A stretch of DNA of 64,000 nucleotides from Pseudacidobacterium ailaaui. GTDB taxonomy: Bacteria > Acidobacteriota > Terriglobia > Terriglobales > Acidobacteriaceae. Made by a program: the position numbers and the translations under genes. The first letter of the stretch is position 1. Every line of letters starts with the position of its first letter. This document shows positions 17,224-26,525 of this stretch, in pieces. The stretch spans positions 775,001 through 839,000 of the forward strand of contig NZ_JIAL01000001.1 of the NCBI RefSeq assembly GCF_000688455.1. The letters are read 5' to 3'. The notes beneath the pieces were generated by a model, which did not search any database, was not told the DNA's origin, and worked only from the letters and a program-made list of their open reading frames with translations.

Positions 17224-18111
17224 GTGCCAGTGATTGACGAAATACCCGGATTCAATGTGAACGCCTTCATTTATGCCACAGATTTCTCTCTTGGCTCACA
17301 GAATGCTGGTCTCTATGCGCAGATGCTGGCCCGATACTTCTCTTGTCGTCTCGCCGTAGCGCATGCATTTACGCTGTCCCAGGCGGCGCTGGAGGTGGAA
17401 GTCGACCGCAGGCTCGTCAGCCAGCAACGCAAGGACCTGCAACTTCTGCTTGCACAGAAGGCGGACCAATTGAAGGACGGCCCGCTGGAGGTCGTCCCCT
17501 CACTTCTCGACGGGGACCCTAAGAACAAAATCCCAGCTCTGGCCGACCAGATGGCCCCTTCCATCCTCGTGTTAGGCACGCACGGCGGGGGCTGGGTGGA
17601 ACGGGACCTGGTTGGATCCACGGCTGAACAGATTCTGCGCTCAACACGCTGGCCATCGCTGACCGTCGGCCCCCAGGTGGCGCCGCCTTCGCGCGAAAGC
17701 TTTCCCTTCCGGAAAATCCTGTATGCTACGGACCTGACACCGGCTGCGGCCCATGCAGCTGCTTATGCTGTCTCCTTTGCCCAGACCTTTGGAGCAGAGA
17801 TCAATGTACTCAATGTAGTCCATCAGGGCGCAATTGATCATCCTGACCGTCTTACCGAAATCAAGCAGAAGTTTTACAGCGCCCTCGACCATACGATTCC
17901 GCGATACGCAAGCGATTTCTGCGCCCCTCGAACGTTTGTTGAGGTCGGCAATGCCCGCGAGCAGATCTTGCGGCATCTTCGTGAACACGCTGTCCATCTT
18001 CTTGTGCTGGGCATCCGCAAAAGCTCGCATCTGGGTCTGGAAATGCGGACCTCAGGGGCCTTTGAACTGATCGTTCATGCTCCCTGTCCGGTCTTGACCA
18101 TTGTGGGGTGA
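17224..18111 (+). CDS. Tandem universal stress protein (UspA-type)
   Basis: A 295-residue cytoplasmic protein made of two Usp domains (about residues 10-150 and 155-295). The first domain keeps the ATP-binding signature of the family, GTHGGG followed nine residues on by GST, and a typical first strand (NAFIYATDFS). The second domain has the strand FRKILYATDLT but its nucleotide loop reads GIRKSSHLG and lacks the full glycine pattern, so it may not bind ATP. I chose GTG 17224 because CGGAG lies eight bases before it; a GTG at 17173 would add 17 residues. Its stop lies beside the next gene, suggesting co-transcription. Confidence 0.85.
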   Translation: MPVIDEIPGFNVNAFIYATDFSLGSQNAGLYAQMLARYFSCRLAVAHAFTLSQAALEVEVDRRLVSQQRKDLQLLLAQKADQLKDGPLEVVPSLLDGDPKNKIPALADQMAPSILVLGTHGGGWVERDLVGSTAEQILRSTRWPSLTVGPQVAPPSRESFPFRKILYATDLTPAAAHAAAYAVSFAQTFGAEINVLNVVHQGAIDHPDRLTEIKQKFYSALDHTIPRYASDFCAPRTFVEVGNAREQILRHLREHAVHLLVLGIRKSSHLGLEMRTSGAFELIVHAPCPVLTIVG

Positions 18112-18140
18112 GAAGCAGTGTATCTACCCGGGATGGAAGC

Positions 18141-18533
18141 ATGAAAAGGAAACCCAGAAAAGACGGCCACAACACAACGACGATAGCGGTCATCGTAGCT
18201 GCTATGGTCGCCTTTTGTGCCATTCAGGGTGCTGAAATTATTTATGACAACATGCGGATTCCCGGAGTGCCAGGCGCCCATGACATCCCGCTGTGGCGGG
18301 TGCACATGATTTCAGCCTGCGCAGGAAGCATCTCCTTCGTGCTGACCCTTTTCTTTCTGGAGAGCCTGGGGAAAAAATCCCGGGCCAGCGCCCTCCGCTC
18401 CATCTTTCCCTGGATCCCTCTTGTGGCACTGACCGCCATTGCTGCTGTGGTCCACATCCCTCTTCTACTGGTAGTGCTTCTGGGCGCGCTTTACTGTCCG
18501 TGGGCCTATGCAAGGACCCATGCCGCCCGCTGA
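18141..18533 (+). CDS. Small integral membrane protein of unknown function
   Basis: A 130-residue protein with a basic N-terminus (MKRKPRKDG) and about four hydrophobic segments: residues 14-31, 63-84, 98-113 and 110-125 (the last two probably one re-entrant or paired hairpin). ATG 18141 is preferred; a GTG at 18108 overlapping the previous stop would add eleven residues. I do not recognise a family or any polar functional motif. It follows the universal stress protein gene by 29 bases on the same strand, so the two may be co-expressed under stress, but this is inference. Confidence 0.65.
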   Translation: MKRKPRKDGHNTTTIAVIVAAMVAFCAIQGAEIIYDNMRIPGVPGAHDIPLWRVHMISACAGSISFVLTLFFLESLGKKSRASALRSIFPWIPLVALTAIAAVVHIPLLLVVLLGALYCPWAYARTHAAR

Positions 18534-18600
18534 AATCATGCTCCTTCGATCCGCCCCGGGCCGCTGCCTGTTCCTCCATCCGGAGACCCATCCGGGGGCC

Positions 18601-19428
18601 TTAAAACGCCTGTTGCAGAAGCACGGCATACCACAGCACTGGAGCAGCCAACAGCAGCGCATCAATCCGGTCGAGAATGCCTCCGTGTCCCGGCAGCAGC
18701 GTCCCGGAGTCCTTGACGCCTGCGCCTCGCTTGATTGCAGATTCAATCAGGTCTCCTACCTGGGCTGCAACATTCAAGAGCACGGCCAGGCCCACCCAGC
18801 GGAGAACAGGCCCCGGATACGAAAGCCAGTCGAACCCATGCTGTTCCAGCTTTTGTGCAAGAAGACAGAGCACAATCGCAATCAATATGCTGCCGCCGAT
18901 CGAGCCTGCGCTCCCCTCCCAGGTCTTTCCCGGACTGATGGAAGGCGCCAGCTTCCGCCTGCCGAAGGCCTTGCCCGTATAAAGAGCCAGGATGTCCCCG
19001 GTCCACACCACAAAGAACAAAAATACGAGCAGAGAAGGCCCATTTTCCCTCGCGCTCAGCAGCGGGACCGTGGTCAGCGACAGTCCGGTATACAGCAGCG
19101 CGAAAACCGAATACGCCGTATCCGGCAGGACACGCTGCATCGGAGAGCGGAAGGCACAAAAGATGAACAAAACAAAAGTCAGGCAGCCCAGGGCCGGGGC
19201 CATATACTCGGGACGCTCAAAGTTGAGCGCAAACAGCAGCCCGATGCAAACCAGAACAAGCACCCGGGGCGTTTTTGCGCCAGAAGCATCGGCCAGCGCC
19301 AGCAATTCCCATGCTGCCAGCAGCGCCACTACGGCCGCCGCGCAGCTAATGCTCAGCAGGTTGTTCCAAAAAACCAGCAACAAAACCAGGGGGACCAGGA
19401 CGATGGCTGTCAAAACACGTTTCATCAT
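18601..19428 (-). CDS. cdsA: Phosphatidate cytidylyltransferase
   Basis: CdsA makes CDP-diacylglycerol from phosphatidate and CTP, the branch point for membrane phospholipid synthesis, at the inner membrane. The 275-residue length and multiple hydrophobic helices fit the family. The family signature is complete near the C-terminus: SAIKRGAGVKDSG followed by LLPGHGGILDR, including the Lys, Asp and His-Gly-Gly positions that hold metal and CTP. The mid-protein block SISPGKTWEGSAG also matches. In many bacteria cdsA lies in a cluster with uppS, dxr and rseP; here none of these is adjacent, so the gene stands alone, converging with the small membrane protein gene. Confidence 0.95.
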   Translation of the reverse strand: MMKRVLTAIVLVPLVLLLVFWNNLLSISCAAAVVALLAAWELLALADASGAKTPRVLVLVCIGLLFALNFERPEYMAPALGCLTFVLFIFCAFRSPMQRVLPDTAYSVFALLYTGLSLTTVPLLSARENGPSLLVFLFFVVWTGDILALYTGKAFGRRKLAPSISPGKTWEGSAGSIGGSILIAIVLCLLAQKLEQHGFDWLSYPGPVLRWVGLAVLLNVAAQVGDLIESAIKRGAGVKDSGTLLPGHGGILDRIDALLLAAPVLWYAVLLQQAF

Positions 19429-19511
19429 TCGTAAAAGGCAGAATACACGTTCCCTGTCTCTGTGCGCCGCAGAATATGCGGCCAGCGTCTAACCATAAGG
19501 AGAAAGATCCG

Positions 19512-20435
19512 ATGCGGCCCAGTTTTTCACTTTTGCTATTTCTCGCTTGCGCCCTTCCGTTGTCAGCGCAGTCCAGCGGAGACCAAACGCCGGTAAGCAC
19601 CGTTGTTACGGTCATGCCCAAATCAGGGGAAGCGGCCCCGTTACGACGCCAGAACATCAAGGTAACTGCGGACAGAAAGCCCGTTGAGGTCTCCACATGG
19701 AGACCCTTCCAGGGCCAGAATGCGCGACTGGAATTTGTCGTTCTCGTCGACGATTCGGCCCGGCAGAGCATCGGACTACAATTCAACGACCTGGCGAATT
19801 TTCTACAGTCCCTTCCCCCCACGGCCTATGTCGGGGTCGCCTACATGCAGAATGGTCGCGCGGCGTTTGTTCAGCCCCTCACAACCGACCATGCTCAGGC
19901 TGCTCGGTCTCTGCGTCAGCCGCTTGGGATTCCTGGCGGCAATGCCAGCCCCTATTTCTGCCTCTCTGACCTCGCCAAGCACTGGCCTTCCCAGGACCCA
20001 AGAAACAGGCGTGAGGTCCTCATGGTCACCAATGGCTTCGACCCCTACTATCCGCGCTACGATCCAGAAGACCCCTACCTTCAGGCCGCCATCACCGATG
20101 CCCAGCGCGCCGGAATCATCGTCTATGGGATTTATTACCGCGATACGGGGCGCTTCAGCAGCTCCATGTATGTCACCGATGCCGGGCAGAACCTGCTGGC
20201 GCAGCTTACCGATGCCACCGGCGGCAAACTATACTGGCAGGGGCTTTCCAACCCGGTTTCCTTCCGGCCCTTTCTTCAGGACCTGGACCTGCGGCTGCAA
20301 AACCAGTACGAGCTTGGCTTTGCTGTTCCGGCCCGCCCTAAAGCTGAACTGGTGGACCTGAAGGTCAAAGCTGACGTCGGCCATGTCAGCATCAGCGCCC
20401 CGCAGCGGATTGAAGCAGGAGGTGCTGCGCAATAG
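19512..20435 (+). CDS. Secreted VWFA-related domain protein
   Basis: A 307-residue exported protein with a signal peptide (hydrophobic core SLLLFLACALPLSAQ). The mature part is a von Willebrand factor A-like domain of the VWFA-related type that is abundant in Acidobacteria: strand LEFVVLVDDSAR, then FLQSLPPTAYVGVAYM, and later REVLMVTNGFD. The metal-binding site is changed: the family DxSxS reads DDSAR, so cation binding may be weak or lost. ATG 19512 has AAGGAGA about ten bases upstream; an in-frame ATG at 19476 would place twelve polar residues before the signal peptide. Its stop abuts the stop of the convergent oxidoreductase gene with no gap. Confidence 0.85.
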   Translation: MRPSFSLLLFLACALPLSAQSSGDQTPVSTVVTVMPKSGEAAPLRRQNIKVTADRKPVEVSTWRPFQGQNARLEFVVLVDDSARQSIGLQFNDLANFLQSLPPTAYVGVAYMQNGRAAFVQPLTTDHAQAARSLRQPLGIPGGNASPYFCLSDLAKHWPSQDPRNRREVLMVTNGFDPYYPRYDPEDPYLQAAITDAQRAGIIVYGIYYRDTGRFSSSMYVTDAGQNLLAQLTDATGGKLYWQGLSNPVSFRPFLQDLDLRLQNQYELGFAVPARPKAELVDLKVKADVGHVSISAPQRIEAGGAAQ

Positions 20436-21491
20436 CTAGGGCTGGCCGCTGAAGTCCACGGGGAGCACACGGCCTTCCGCGCTGCTTTGGCGCGCCAGTT
20501 CCATCAGCCGGGCCGTCCGCCATCCATCTTCCGCGGTGACGGCCAGCTGGCCATCGCCCAGCAGAGCGTCCCGCACATTGGCATAGTAGCCGCGGTAGTC
20601 TCCTACTTCGGTTTCGACCCGATGCGCGTCCGCACCTTCCAGGTACAGAGTGCCCCAGGCTTTCTCCGCATCGCGCCCAAAGCCCGCATCGCTGAAGCTG
20701 GCACCATTTTTGAGCGCCTCCTCCTGCGGGTCCAGTCCAAATTTAACAAAGCTTCCCTGTGTTCCGTGCAATGTAAACCGCGCCCCCGCGGCCAGCGCAA
20801 GATTTGTGGCCCGCAAATAGGCCGTCATCTCTGCATAGAACAGCGTAATGTCAAAGGCATCGTCCACCACCGCACCTGCACGCTCACTCCGCACGGTGGC
20901 AAAGATGCGTTCCGGCTTCCCAAAGAGGACCAGCGCCTGGTCAATCAGGTGCGACCCAAGGTCATACAACGTCCCGCCGCCTGCTGCTCCGCTTTCGCGC
21001 CATACCTCATGGCGCGGACGGGGCCGAAAACGGTCAAAATGCGATTCAAAGCTGACAAGCCGTCCCAGCCGACCACTGGCCAGGAGTTTCTGGACCGTTT
21101 TGAAATCACCATCCCAGCGGCGGTTCTGGTAGACAGAAATCAATCGCCCGCGCTCCCGCGAAAGCCGCGCCAGCTTTGCTGCTTCCTCTGAGGTCAGGGT
21201 AAAGGGCTTGTCCACAACCACATCGCGGTCCGCCAGCAAACACTGTTCTGCTACCTGATAATGCGTCCCGCTCGGCGTAGCCACAACCACGAGCCGGATA
21301 CTGGGGTCGGACAGCAGCTCCTCAATCGAGCGGTAGAGCCTGATGCCGGGATGGGCCTTCAGTGCATCGTCGCCCTTCCGCTGGACCACCGCCGCAAGCT
21401 CCAGCCCCGGTGTTGCCTCAATGACAGCAGTATGAAAAATCCGTCCAGCCAACCCATAACCAATCACCCCAGCGCGGACCACTTCCTTCAC
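20436..21491 (-). CDS. Gfo/Idh/MocA-family NAD(P)-dependent oxidoreductase
   Basis: A 351-residue cytoplasmic oxidoreductase. The N-terminal Rossmann fold shows GVIGYGLAGRIFH and later VVVATPSGTHY and the conserved DKPFTLTSEEA, in which Lys is the usual cofactor and catalytic residue. The C-terminal alpha/beta domain contains GGGTLYDLGSHLIDQAL, in which His and Asp are the typical substrate-site residues. The start is GTG 21491, with GAGG about ten bases upstream; an ATG four codons earlier is out of frame. Family members act on sugars, inositols or related polyols, and the exact substrate cannot be assigned. It is transcribed away from the suf operon and shares a TAGCTAG double stop with the convergent VWFA gene. 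Confidence 0.9.
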   Translation of the reverse strand: MKEVVRAGVIGYGLAGRIFHTAVIEATPGLELAAVVQRKGDDALKAHPGIRLYRSIEELLSDPSIRLVVVATPSGTHYQVAEQCLLADRDVVVDKPFTLTSEEAAKLARLSRERGRLISVYQNRRWDGDFKTVQKLLASGRLGRLVSFESHFDRFRPRPRHEVWRESGAAGGGTLYDLGSHLIDQALVLFGKPERIFATVRSERAGAVVDDAFDITLFYAEMTAYLRATNLALAAGARFTLHGTQGSFVKFGLDPQEEALKNGASFSDAGFGRDAEKAWGTLYLEGADAHRVETEVGDYRGYYANVRDALLGDGQLAVTAEDGWRTARLMELARQSSAEGRVLPVDFSGQP

Positions 21492-21584
21492 CGTTCATGC
21501 CCTCGTTCCATTAAGATTCCAAACCTTTTCCAGTTTGCCATCATACTGAATCCATGGGAGCAGAAGGATCATCTACCAAAATAA

Positions 21585-21597
21585 GACTACTTAAGTC
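21585..21597. promoter_or_regulatory. Candidate Rrf2/IscR-type operator upstream of sufB
   Basis: GACTACTTAAGTC is an inverted repeat GACT-N5-AGTC, the same core geometry as the known type 1 IscR site. It is followed 14 bases later by CATAAT (21612-21617), a fair -10 box, so the palindrome overlaps where the -35 box should lie. A Rrf2-family repressor with an iron-sulfur cluster would explain control of the suf genes, but no such regulator is encoded in the window. Confidence 0.4.
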
Positions 21598-21649
21598 GCA
21601 CATAGGTGGCGCATAATAGAGACAGCACCTCGCCCCTGGAGGAAGCATC

Positions 21650-23107
21650 ATGGCTTCAACGGTGAATGAAATCCGTGACCTCAGCCAGCAGGAATACAAG
21701 TGGGGCTTTGTCACAAACATTGAGGCAGAGCAGTTTCCGCGCGGGCTGAACGAGGAGATCATTCGCATGATCTCCGCCAGAAAGCGCGAACCTGAGTTCA
21801 TGCTGGAATGGCGTCTGCGCGCCTACCGTCACTGGGCCTCCCTGGAAAGCTCACAGGCTGAGCCGAAATGGGCCAATATCCGCTATGGACCGATCGATTA
21901 CCAGAACATCATCTATTACTCTGCCCCCAAACAGAAACCGGGCCTGAAAAGCCTCGACGAGCTAGACCCGGAAATTCTGCGCACTTATGAGAAGCTCGGC
22001 ATCTCGCTTGCCGAACAGCAGCGTCTGGCGGGCGTGGCGGTAGATGCGGTCTTTGACAGCGTTTCGGTTGCGACCACATTCAAGGAAAAGCTGGCTGAAG
22101 CGGGGGTCATCTTCTGCTCATTTTCTGAGGCAGTCGAAAAACACCCTGATCTGGTCCAGAAATATCTGGGCACCGTTGTACCTTACACAGACAATTTCTT
22201 TGCCGCGCTCAATTCGGCCGTCTTCAGCGATGGTTCTTTCGTTTATGTTCCGAAAGGCGTTCGCTGCCCCATGGAGCTTTCCACCTACTTCCGCATCAAT
22301 GCAGCAGAGACTGGGCAGTTTGAGCGCACGCTGATTATCGCCGATGAAGGCGCTTACGTCAGTTATCTGGAAGGGTGCACTGCGCCAATCCGGGATGAAA
22401 ACCAATTGCACGCCGCAGTGGTTGAGCTGGTTGCGCTGGACAATGCTGAGATCAAATATTCGACCGTACAGAACTGGTATCCGGGAGACAAGCAGGGCCG
22501 CGGCGGAATCTATAATTTCGTCACCAAGCGCGGCAAATGCGCCGGCGTGAATTCAAAAATCTCCTGGACGCAGGTGGAAACTGGCTCTGCAATTACCTGG
22601 AAGTATCCAAGCTGCATTCTGCAAGGTGACAACTCAGTAGGAGAGTTTTACTCCGTCGCCCTGACCAATCACTATCAGCAGGCGGACACTGGCACAAAGA
22701 TGATCCACATTGGCAAAAACACGCGCAGCACAATCGTGTCCAAGGGCATCTCTGCCGGCCACGGGCAAAACACCTACCGCGGCATGGTGCGCATCCAGAA
22801 GGGGGCAACAGGAGCACGCAACTACACACAATGCGACTCGCTGCTGATTGGCGACCAGTGCGGTGCGCATACCTTTCCTTACATCGAAGTGAAGAATGCG
22901 ACCGCGCACATGGAGCACGAGGCCTCCACCTCGAAGATTGGTGAAGACCAGCTCTTTTACCTGCAACAGCGCGGTCTGAACCGCGAGGATGCTGTCTCCA
23001 TGATCGTGAATGGGTTTTGCAAACAGGTCTTCCGCGAACTGCCAATGGAATTTGCCGTGGAAGCACAGAAGCTGCTGGGTGTAAGCCTGGAAGGCAGCGT
23101 GGGTTGA
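21650..23107 (+). CDS. sufB: Fe-S cluster assembly scaffold protein SufB
   Basis: SufB is the scaffold of the SufBCD complex, on which iron-sulfur clusters are built in the cytoplasm. The 485-residue protein has the long right-handed beta-helix core of the SufB/SufD family, with the typical blocks [17 protein letters not shown] and [12 protein letters not shown], and the C-terminal helical part ([22 protein letters not shown]). Cys in [21 protein letters not shown] matches the region essential for cluster formation in E. coli. It is the first gene of the operon, with GGAGG nine bases before the ATG, and follows the candidate Rrf2-type operator. Confidence 0.97.
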   Translation: MASTVNEIRDLSQQEYKWGFVTNIEAEQFPRGLNEEIIRMISARKREPEFMLEWRLRAYRHWASLESSQAEPKWANIRYGPIDYQNIIYYSAPKQKPGLKSLDELDPEILRTYEKLGISLAEQQRLAGVAVDAVFDSVSVATTFKEKLAEAGVIFCSFSEAVEKHPDLVQKYLGTVVPYTDNFFAALNSAVFSDGSFVYVPKGVRCPMELSTYFRINAAETGQFERTLIIADEGAYVSYLEGCTAPIRDENQLHAAVVELVALDNAEIKYSTVQNWYPGDKQGRGGIYNFVTKRGKCAGVNSKISWTQVETGSAITWKYPSCILQGDNSVGEFYSVALTNHYQQADTGTKMIHIGKNTRSTIVSKGISAGHGQNTYRGMVRIQKGATGARNYTQCDSLLIGDQCGAHTFPYIEVKNATAHMEHEASTSKIGEDQLFYLQQRGLNREDAVSMIVNGFCKQVFRELPMEFAVEAQKLLGVSLEGSVG

Positions 23108-23116
23108 GGAGAGACG

Positions 23117-23878
23117 ATGAGTTTGCTGGAAATCCGTAATTTGCATGTCGCCGTGGATGGACACGAGATCCTGAAGGGGATCAACCTGACCGTTGGTCCG
23201 GGCGAGGTCCATTCCATCATGGGGCCGAATGGATCGGGAAAAAGCACGCTGGCCCAGGTACTCTCACGCCGGGAAGCTTACGAAGTCACCGCAGGGGAAG
23301 TCCTCTTCCAGGGAAAAGACCTGCTGGCCATGAAGCCGGAAGAGGCCGCCTGCGAAGGCGTCTTTCTCGCATTCCAATATCCGGTGGAAATTCCTGGCAT
23401 CAGCAACGCCTACTTTCTCCGTAGCGCCCTCAATGCGGTACGCAAATATCGCGGTCTGGACGAAATGGACGCAATGGATTTTCTTCCCTTCTATCGTGAG
23501 CGGCTCAAGCTGCTTGAGATGGACGAAAAACTGATGAACCGCTCCGTAAATGAGGGGTTCTCAGGCGGTGAGAAAAAGCGGAATGAAATTCTGCAGATGG
23601 CAGTGCTGGAGCCGAAGCTCGCGATCCTCGACGAAACCGACTCCGGACTCGACATTGACGCGCTGCGCATTGTGGCCCAGGGGGTGAATGCACTGCGCAG
23701 CCCGGAACGCTCCATGCTGGTCATCACGCACTATCAGCGGCTGTTGAATTACATTGTGCCGGATTTTGTCCACGTGCTGGTGGACGGGCGCATCGTGCGC
23801 TCGGGCGGCGCCGAGCTTGCGCTGGAGCTGGAAGAAAAAGGCTACGGCTGGATCGAAACAGAAGCGGTCTCCGCATAA
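23117..23878 (+). CDS. sufC: Fe-S assembly ATPase SufC
   Basis: SufC is the ABC-type ATPase that drives conformational change of the SufBCD scaffold; it is soluble, not a transporter. The 253 residues show Walker A GPNGSGKST, the signature GFSGGEKKRNE, Walker B KLAILDETDSGLD and the His switch VITHYQR. The sequence ETDSGLD is the form typical of SufC, distinguishing it from transport ATPases. It begins nine bases after the sufB stop with a GAGGAGAG ribosome site, and is followed by sufD after eleven bases. Confidence 0.97.
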   Translation: MSLLEIRNLHVAVDGHEILKGINLTVGPGEVHSIMGPNGSGKSTLAQVLSRREAYEVTAGEVLFQGKDLLAMKPEEAACEGVFLAFQYPVEIPGISNAYFLRSALNAVRKYRGLDEMDAMDFLPFYRERLKLLEMDEKLMNRSVNEGFSGGEKKRNEILQMAVLEPKLAILDETDSGLDIDALRIVAQGVNALRSPERSMLVITHYQRLLNYIVPDFVHVLVDGRIVRSGGAELALELEEKGYGWIETEAVSA

Positions 23879-23889
23879 GAGGAAGAACC

Positions 23890-25278
23890 ATGGCAGTACA
23901 AGTGGCCCAGCTCGAAAGCTATCTTGAAGCATTCACTGATTTCACACGGCAGAGGCCATCGGAAACTCCGGCATGGCTGCGTGATCTGCGCGAATCTGCC
24001 TTTGCCCGCTTTTGCGAGACTGGCTTTCCTACCACGCGCAATGAAGACTGGCGCTTTACCAACCTCGCCTCGCTTGTCCGGACCCCATTTCGCCTGCCGA
24101 GAGAAGAAGAGACAACCCCTCTTCAGCAGAAGCACACAGCAGCCTGGCAGATTTCCGGCGCTGCTGCCCGACTCATCTTCATCAATGGCCACTATCACCC
24201 AGGTCTTTCCACGCTGGAAAGACTGCCTGCGGGCATCAAGCTCTGTGGCCTGCGCCAGGCCATTCGCGATGCAGAGCCGGTGCTCTCCCGGCACCTTGGA
24301 CGTTACGTCAACATCACACGCGATCCATTCTGCGCCCTGAACACGGCCTTCATGGAGGACGGTGCTTTCCTGCTCCTGCCTCGCAACACGGTTGCGGATG
24401 CTCCCATCCATCTGCTCTTTGTCTCGACCGCATCTGAGGTCCCGCTCATGACGCATCCGCGAAATCTCATCATCGTCGAAGAGCAGGCCCAGATTTCGAT
24501 TGTGGAAGAGTATGTTTCATTTGGAGAAGAAGTCCCGGCCTTCTCGAACGCGGTCACAGAGCTTGTCGCAGGTGAAAACGCAACTGTGATCCATACTCTT
24601 ATCGAACACGAACACGGACAGGCCTTCAATTTTTCCACCTTACGCATCGAGCAGGCGCGCAGCGCGAACGTCGCTTCGCATTCACTGCTGCTGGGCGGCG
24701 GCCTGGTGCGCAACAATGTGCATCCCGTACTTGCCGGCGAAGGCGGCGAGTGCCTCATCAATGGGCTCTTTATCGGCAGCGGCCACCAGCACCTGGACAA
24801 CTATATGCAGGTCGAACACGCCAAGCCACACTGCGCCAGCCGCCAGTTCTATAACGGCATTCTTGACGGGCAGTCGCATGGAGTCTTTCATGGGCGCATT
24901 ATCGTACACAAGGATGCCCAGAAGACCGACGCCAAACAGACCAACCGCAATCTTCTGCTCTCGGATGCGGCACAGATTGACACCAAGCCTCAACTCGAAA
25001 TCTACGCAGACGACGTGAAATGCACCCACGGCGCCACCATCGGGCAGATTGAAGAAAATGCCCTCTTCTACCTGCAATCACGCGGCATTGCAGAACCAGA
25101 AGCGCGTCGACTCCTGCTGGGGGCCTTTGCCGGGGAATGCCTGGAGCGCATCGCCGAGGGCCCATTACGCGCTTACGCTGAGGCTGCACTCGAACAACGC
25201 CTGACCACGCTTGCCGGCAACAGTCGCACCAGCGGGTCCGGCAATTTTGCCAGCCGCAACTGGGAGGAATTGGGATGA
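23890..25278 (+). CDS. sufD: Fe-S assembly scaffold protein SufD
   Basis: SufD pairs with SufB to form the scaffold heterodimer bound to SufC and helps bring iron to it. The 462-residue protein has an N-terminal helical part (about 1-95; NEDWRFTNLASLV is a family block), the beta-helix core, and the C-terminal part DDVKCTHGATIGQIEENALFYLQSRGI, which is a hallmark of SufD. The conserved His of the beta-helix is in this C-terminal region. A GGAAG site precedes the ATG. Its stop overlaps the start of sufS by four bases (ATGA). Confidence 0.96.
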   Translation: MAVQVAQLESYLEAFTDFTRQRPSETPAWLRDLRESAFARFCETGFPTTRNEDWRFTNLASLVRTPFRLPREEETTPLQQKHTAAWQISGAAARLIFINGHYHPGLSTLERLPAGIKLCGLRQAIRDAEPVLSRHLGRYVNITRDPFCALNTAFMEDGAFLLLPRNTVADAPIHLLFVSTASEVPLMTHPRNLIIVEEQAQISIVEEYVSFGEEVPAFSNAVTELVAGENATVIHTLIEHEHGQAFNFSTLRIEQARSANVASHSLLLGGGLVRNNVHPVLAGEGGECLINGLFIGSGHQHLDNYMQVEHAKPHCASRQFYNGILDGQSHGVFHGRIIVHKDAQKTDAKQTNRNLLLSDAAQIDTKPQLEIYADDVKCTHGATIGQIEENALFYLQSRGIAEPEARRLLLGAFAGECLERIAEGPLRAYAEAALEQRLTTLAGNSRTSGSGNFASRNWEELG

Positions 25279-26525
25279 GTGCCACTGCCGGAGTCGCCAC
25301 TACCGCCGCCTATGATGTGGAAGCCATCCGGGCCGACTTCCCGATTCTGCGCGAACAGGTCTACGGGCGACCTCTCGTGTATCTGGACAATGCTGCGACC
25401 ACCCAGAAACCCACTGCGGTCATCGATGCGCTGGTGCGCTACTACCATCACAGCAACGCAAATATCCATCGCGGTGTGCATCTGCTCTCAGAACGCGCGA
25501 CAGAGGACTATGAAGCAGCGCGGGCCACAGTGCAATCGTTTCTCCACGCCCGGGAGGCACGCGAGATTGTCTTCACCCGTGGTGCGACAGAGGGCATCAA
25601 CCTCGTTGCCCAGACCTATGGCCGTAGCAAGGTCGGCCCGGGAGACGAGGTCCTGATCACCGCCATGGAGCACCACTCCAATATTGTTCCCTGGCAAATG
25701 CTGTGCCAGGAAAAGGAAGCACACCTGCGCGTTGTGCCCATTAACGACTTCGGCGAACTTGATTTGGATGAGTTCCGCAGATTGCTCACCCCGCGGACAA
25801 AAATCGTGGCCGCAGCGCACGTCTCCAATGCGCTCGGGACCATCAATCCCGTGCGGGAGATCATTTCGATGGCCCACGCTGCGGGCGCCTGCGTGCTGCT
25901 CGATGGCGCACAGGCCGTGCCCCATCTTCCGGTCCATGTGCAAGAGCTGGACTGCGATTTTTATGCTTTTTCCGGACACAAGGTCTATGGGCCAACCGGC
26001 ATCGGCGCGCTTTATGGCAAGGCCGAGCTGCTGGAATCCATGCCCCCTTACCAGGGTGGCGGGGACATGATCAGCTCCGTTACTTTTGAAAAGACCCTCT
26101 ACAACAAAATTCCTTATAAATTTGAAGCGGGCACCCCGGACATTGCCGGGGCCATTGGTCTCGGCGCCGCGCTGGACTATGTGCTTCAACTGGGTCTCAA
26201 AAAAATCGGAGTGCACGAACACCAGCTTCTGCAATACGCCGCAAGTCAGATTGCGGCCGTCCCAGGCGTTCGCATTGTAGGCACCGCGCGCGAGAAAGCC
26301 GGCGTGCTCTCTTTTGTGATGGAAGGCGTCCACCCGCACGATATCGGCACGATCCTTGATCGCGAAGGCGTCGCCGTACGTACAGGACACCACTGTGCGC
26401 AACCCGTGATGGAGATCTTCCATGTCCCAGCCACTGTGCGCGCCTCGTTTGCTCTTTACAACACCAAGCAGGAAATAGACGTTCTGCTACAAAGCATCGA
26501 AAAGGTAAAGGAGATCCTGGGCTGA
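25275..26525 (+). CDS. sufS: Cysteine desulfurase SufS
   Basis: A PLP-dependent group II cysteine desulfurase that takes sulfur from cysteine for cluster assembly. The 416-residue protein has the PLP Lys in FYAFSGHKVYGPTGIGALY, the cofactor-binding EHHSN and LDGAQAVPH blocks, and the persulfide Cys in RTGHHCAQPVM. The short loop around that Cys is typical of SufS rather than IscS, and such enzymes need an activator; the next gene encodes SufU, the usual partner. It overlaps sufD by four bases and shares one base with the start of sufU. Confidence 0.97.
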   Translation: MSATAGVATTAAYDVEAIRADFPILREQVYGRPLVYLDNAATTQKPTAVIDALVRYYHHSNANIHRGVHLLSERATEDYEAARATVQSFLHAREAREIVFTRGATEGINLVAQTYGRSKVGPGDEVLITAMEHHSNIVPWQMLCQEKEAHLRVVPINDFGELDLDEFRRLLTPRTKIVAAAHVSNALGTINPVREIISMAHAAGACVLLDGAQAVPHLPVHVQELDCDFYAFSGHKVYGPTGIGALYGKAELLESMPPYQGGGDMISSVTFEKTLYNKIPYKFEAGTPDIAGAIGLGAALDYVLQLGLKKIGVHEHQLLQYAASQIAAVPGVRIVGTAREKAGVLSFVMEGVHPHDIGTILDREGVAVRTGHHCAQPVMEIFHVPATVRASFALYNTKQEIDVLLQSIEKVKEILG

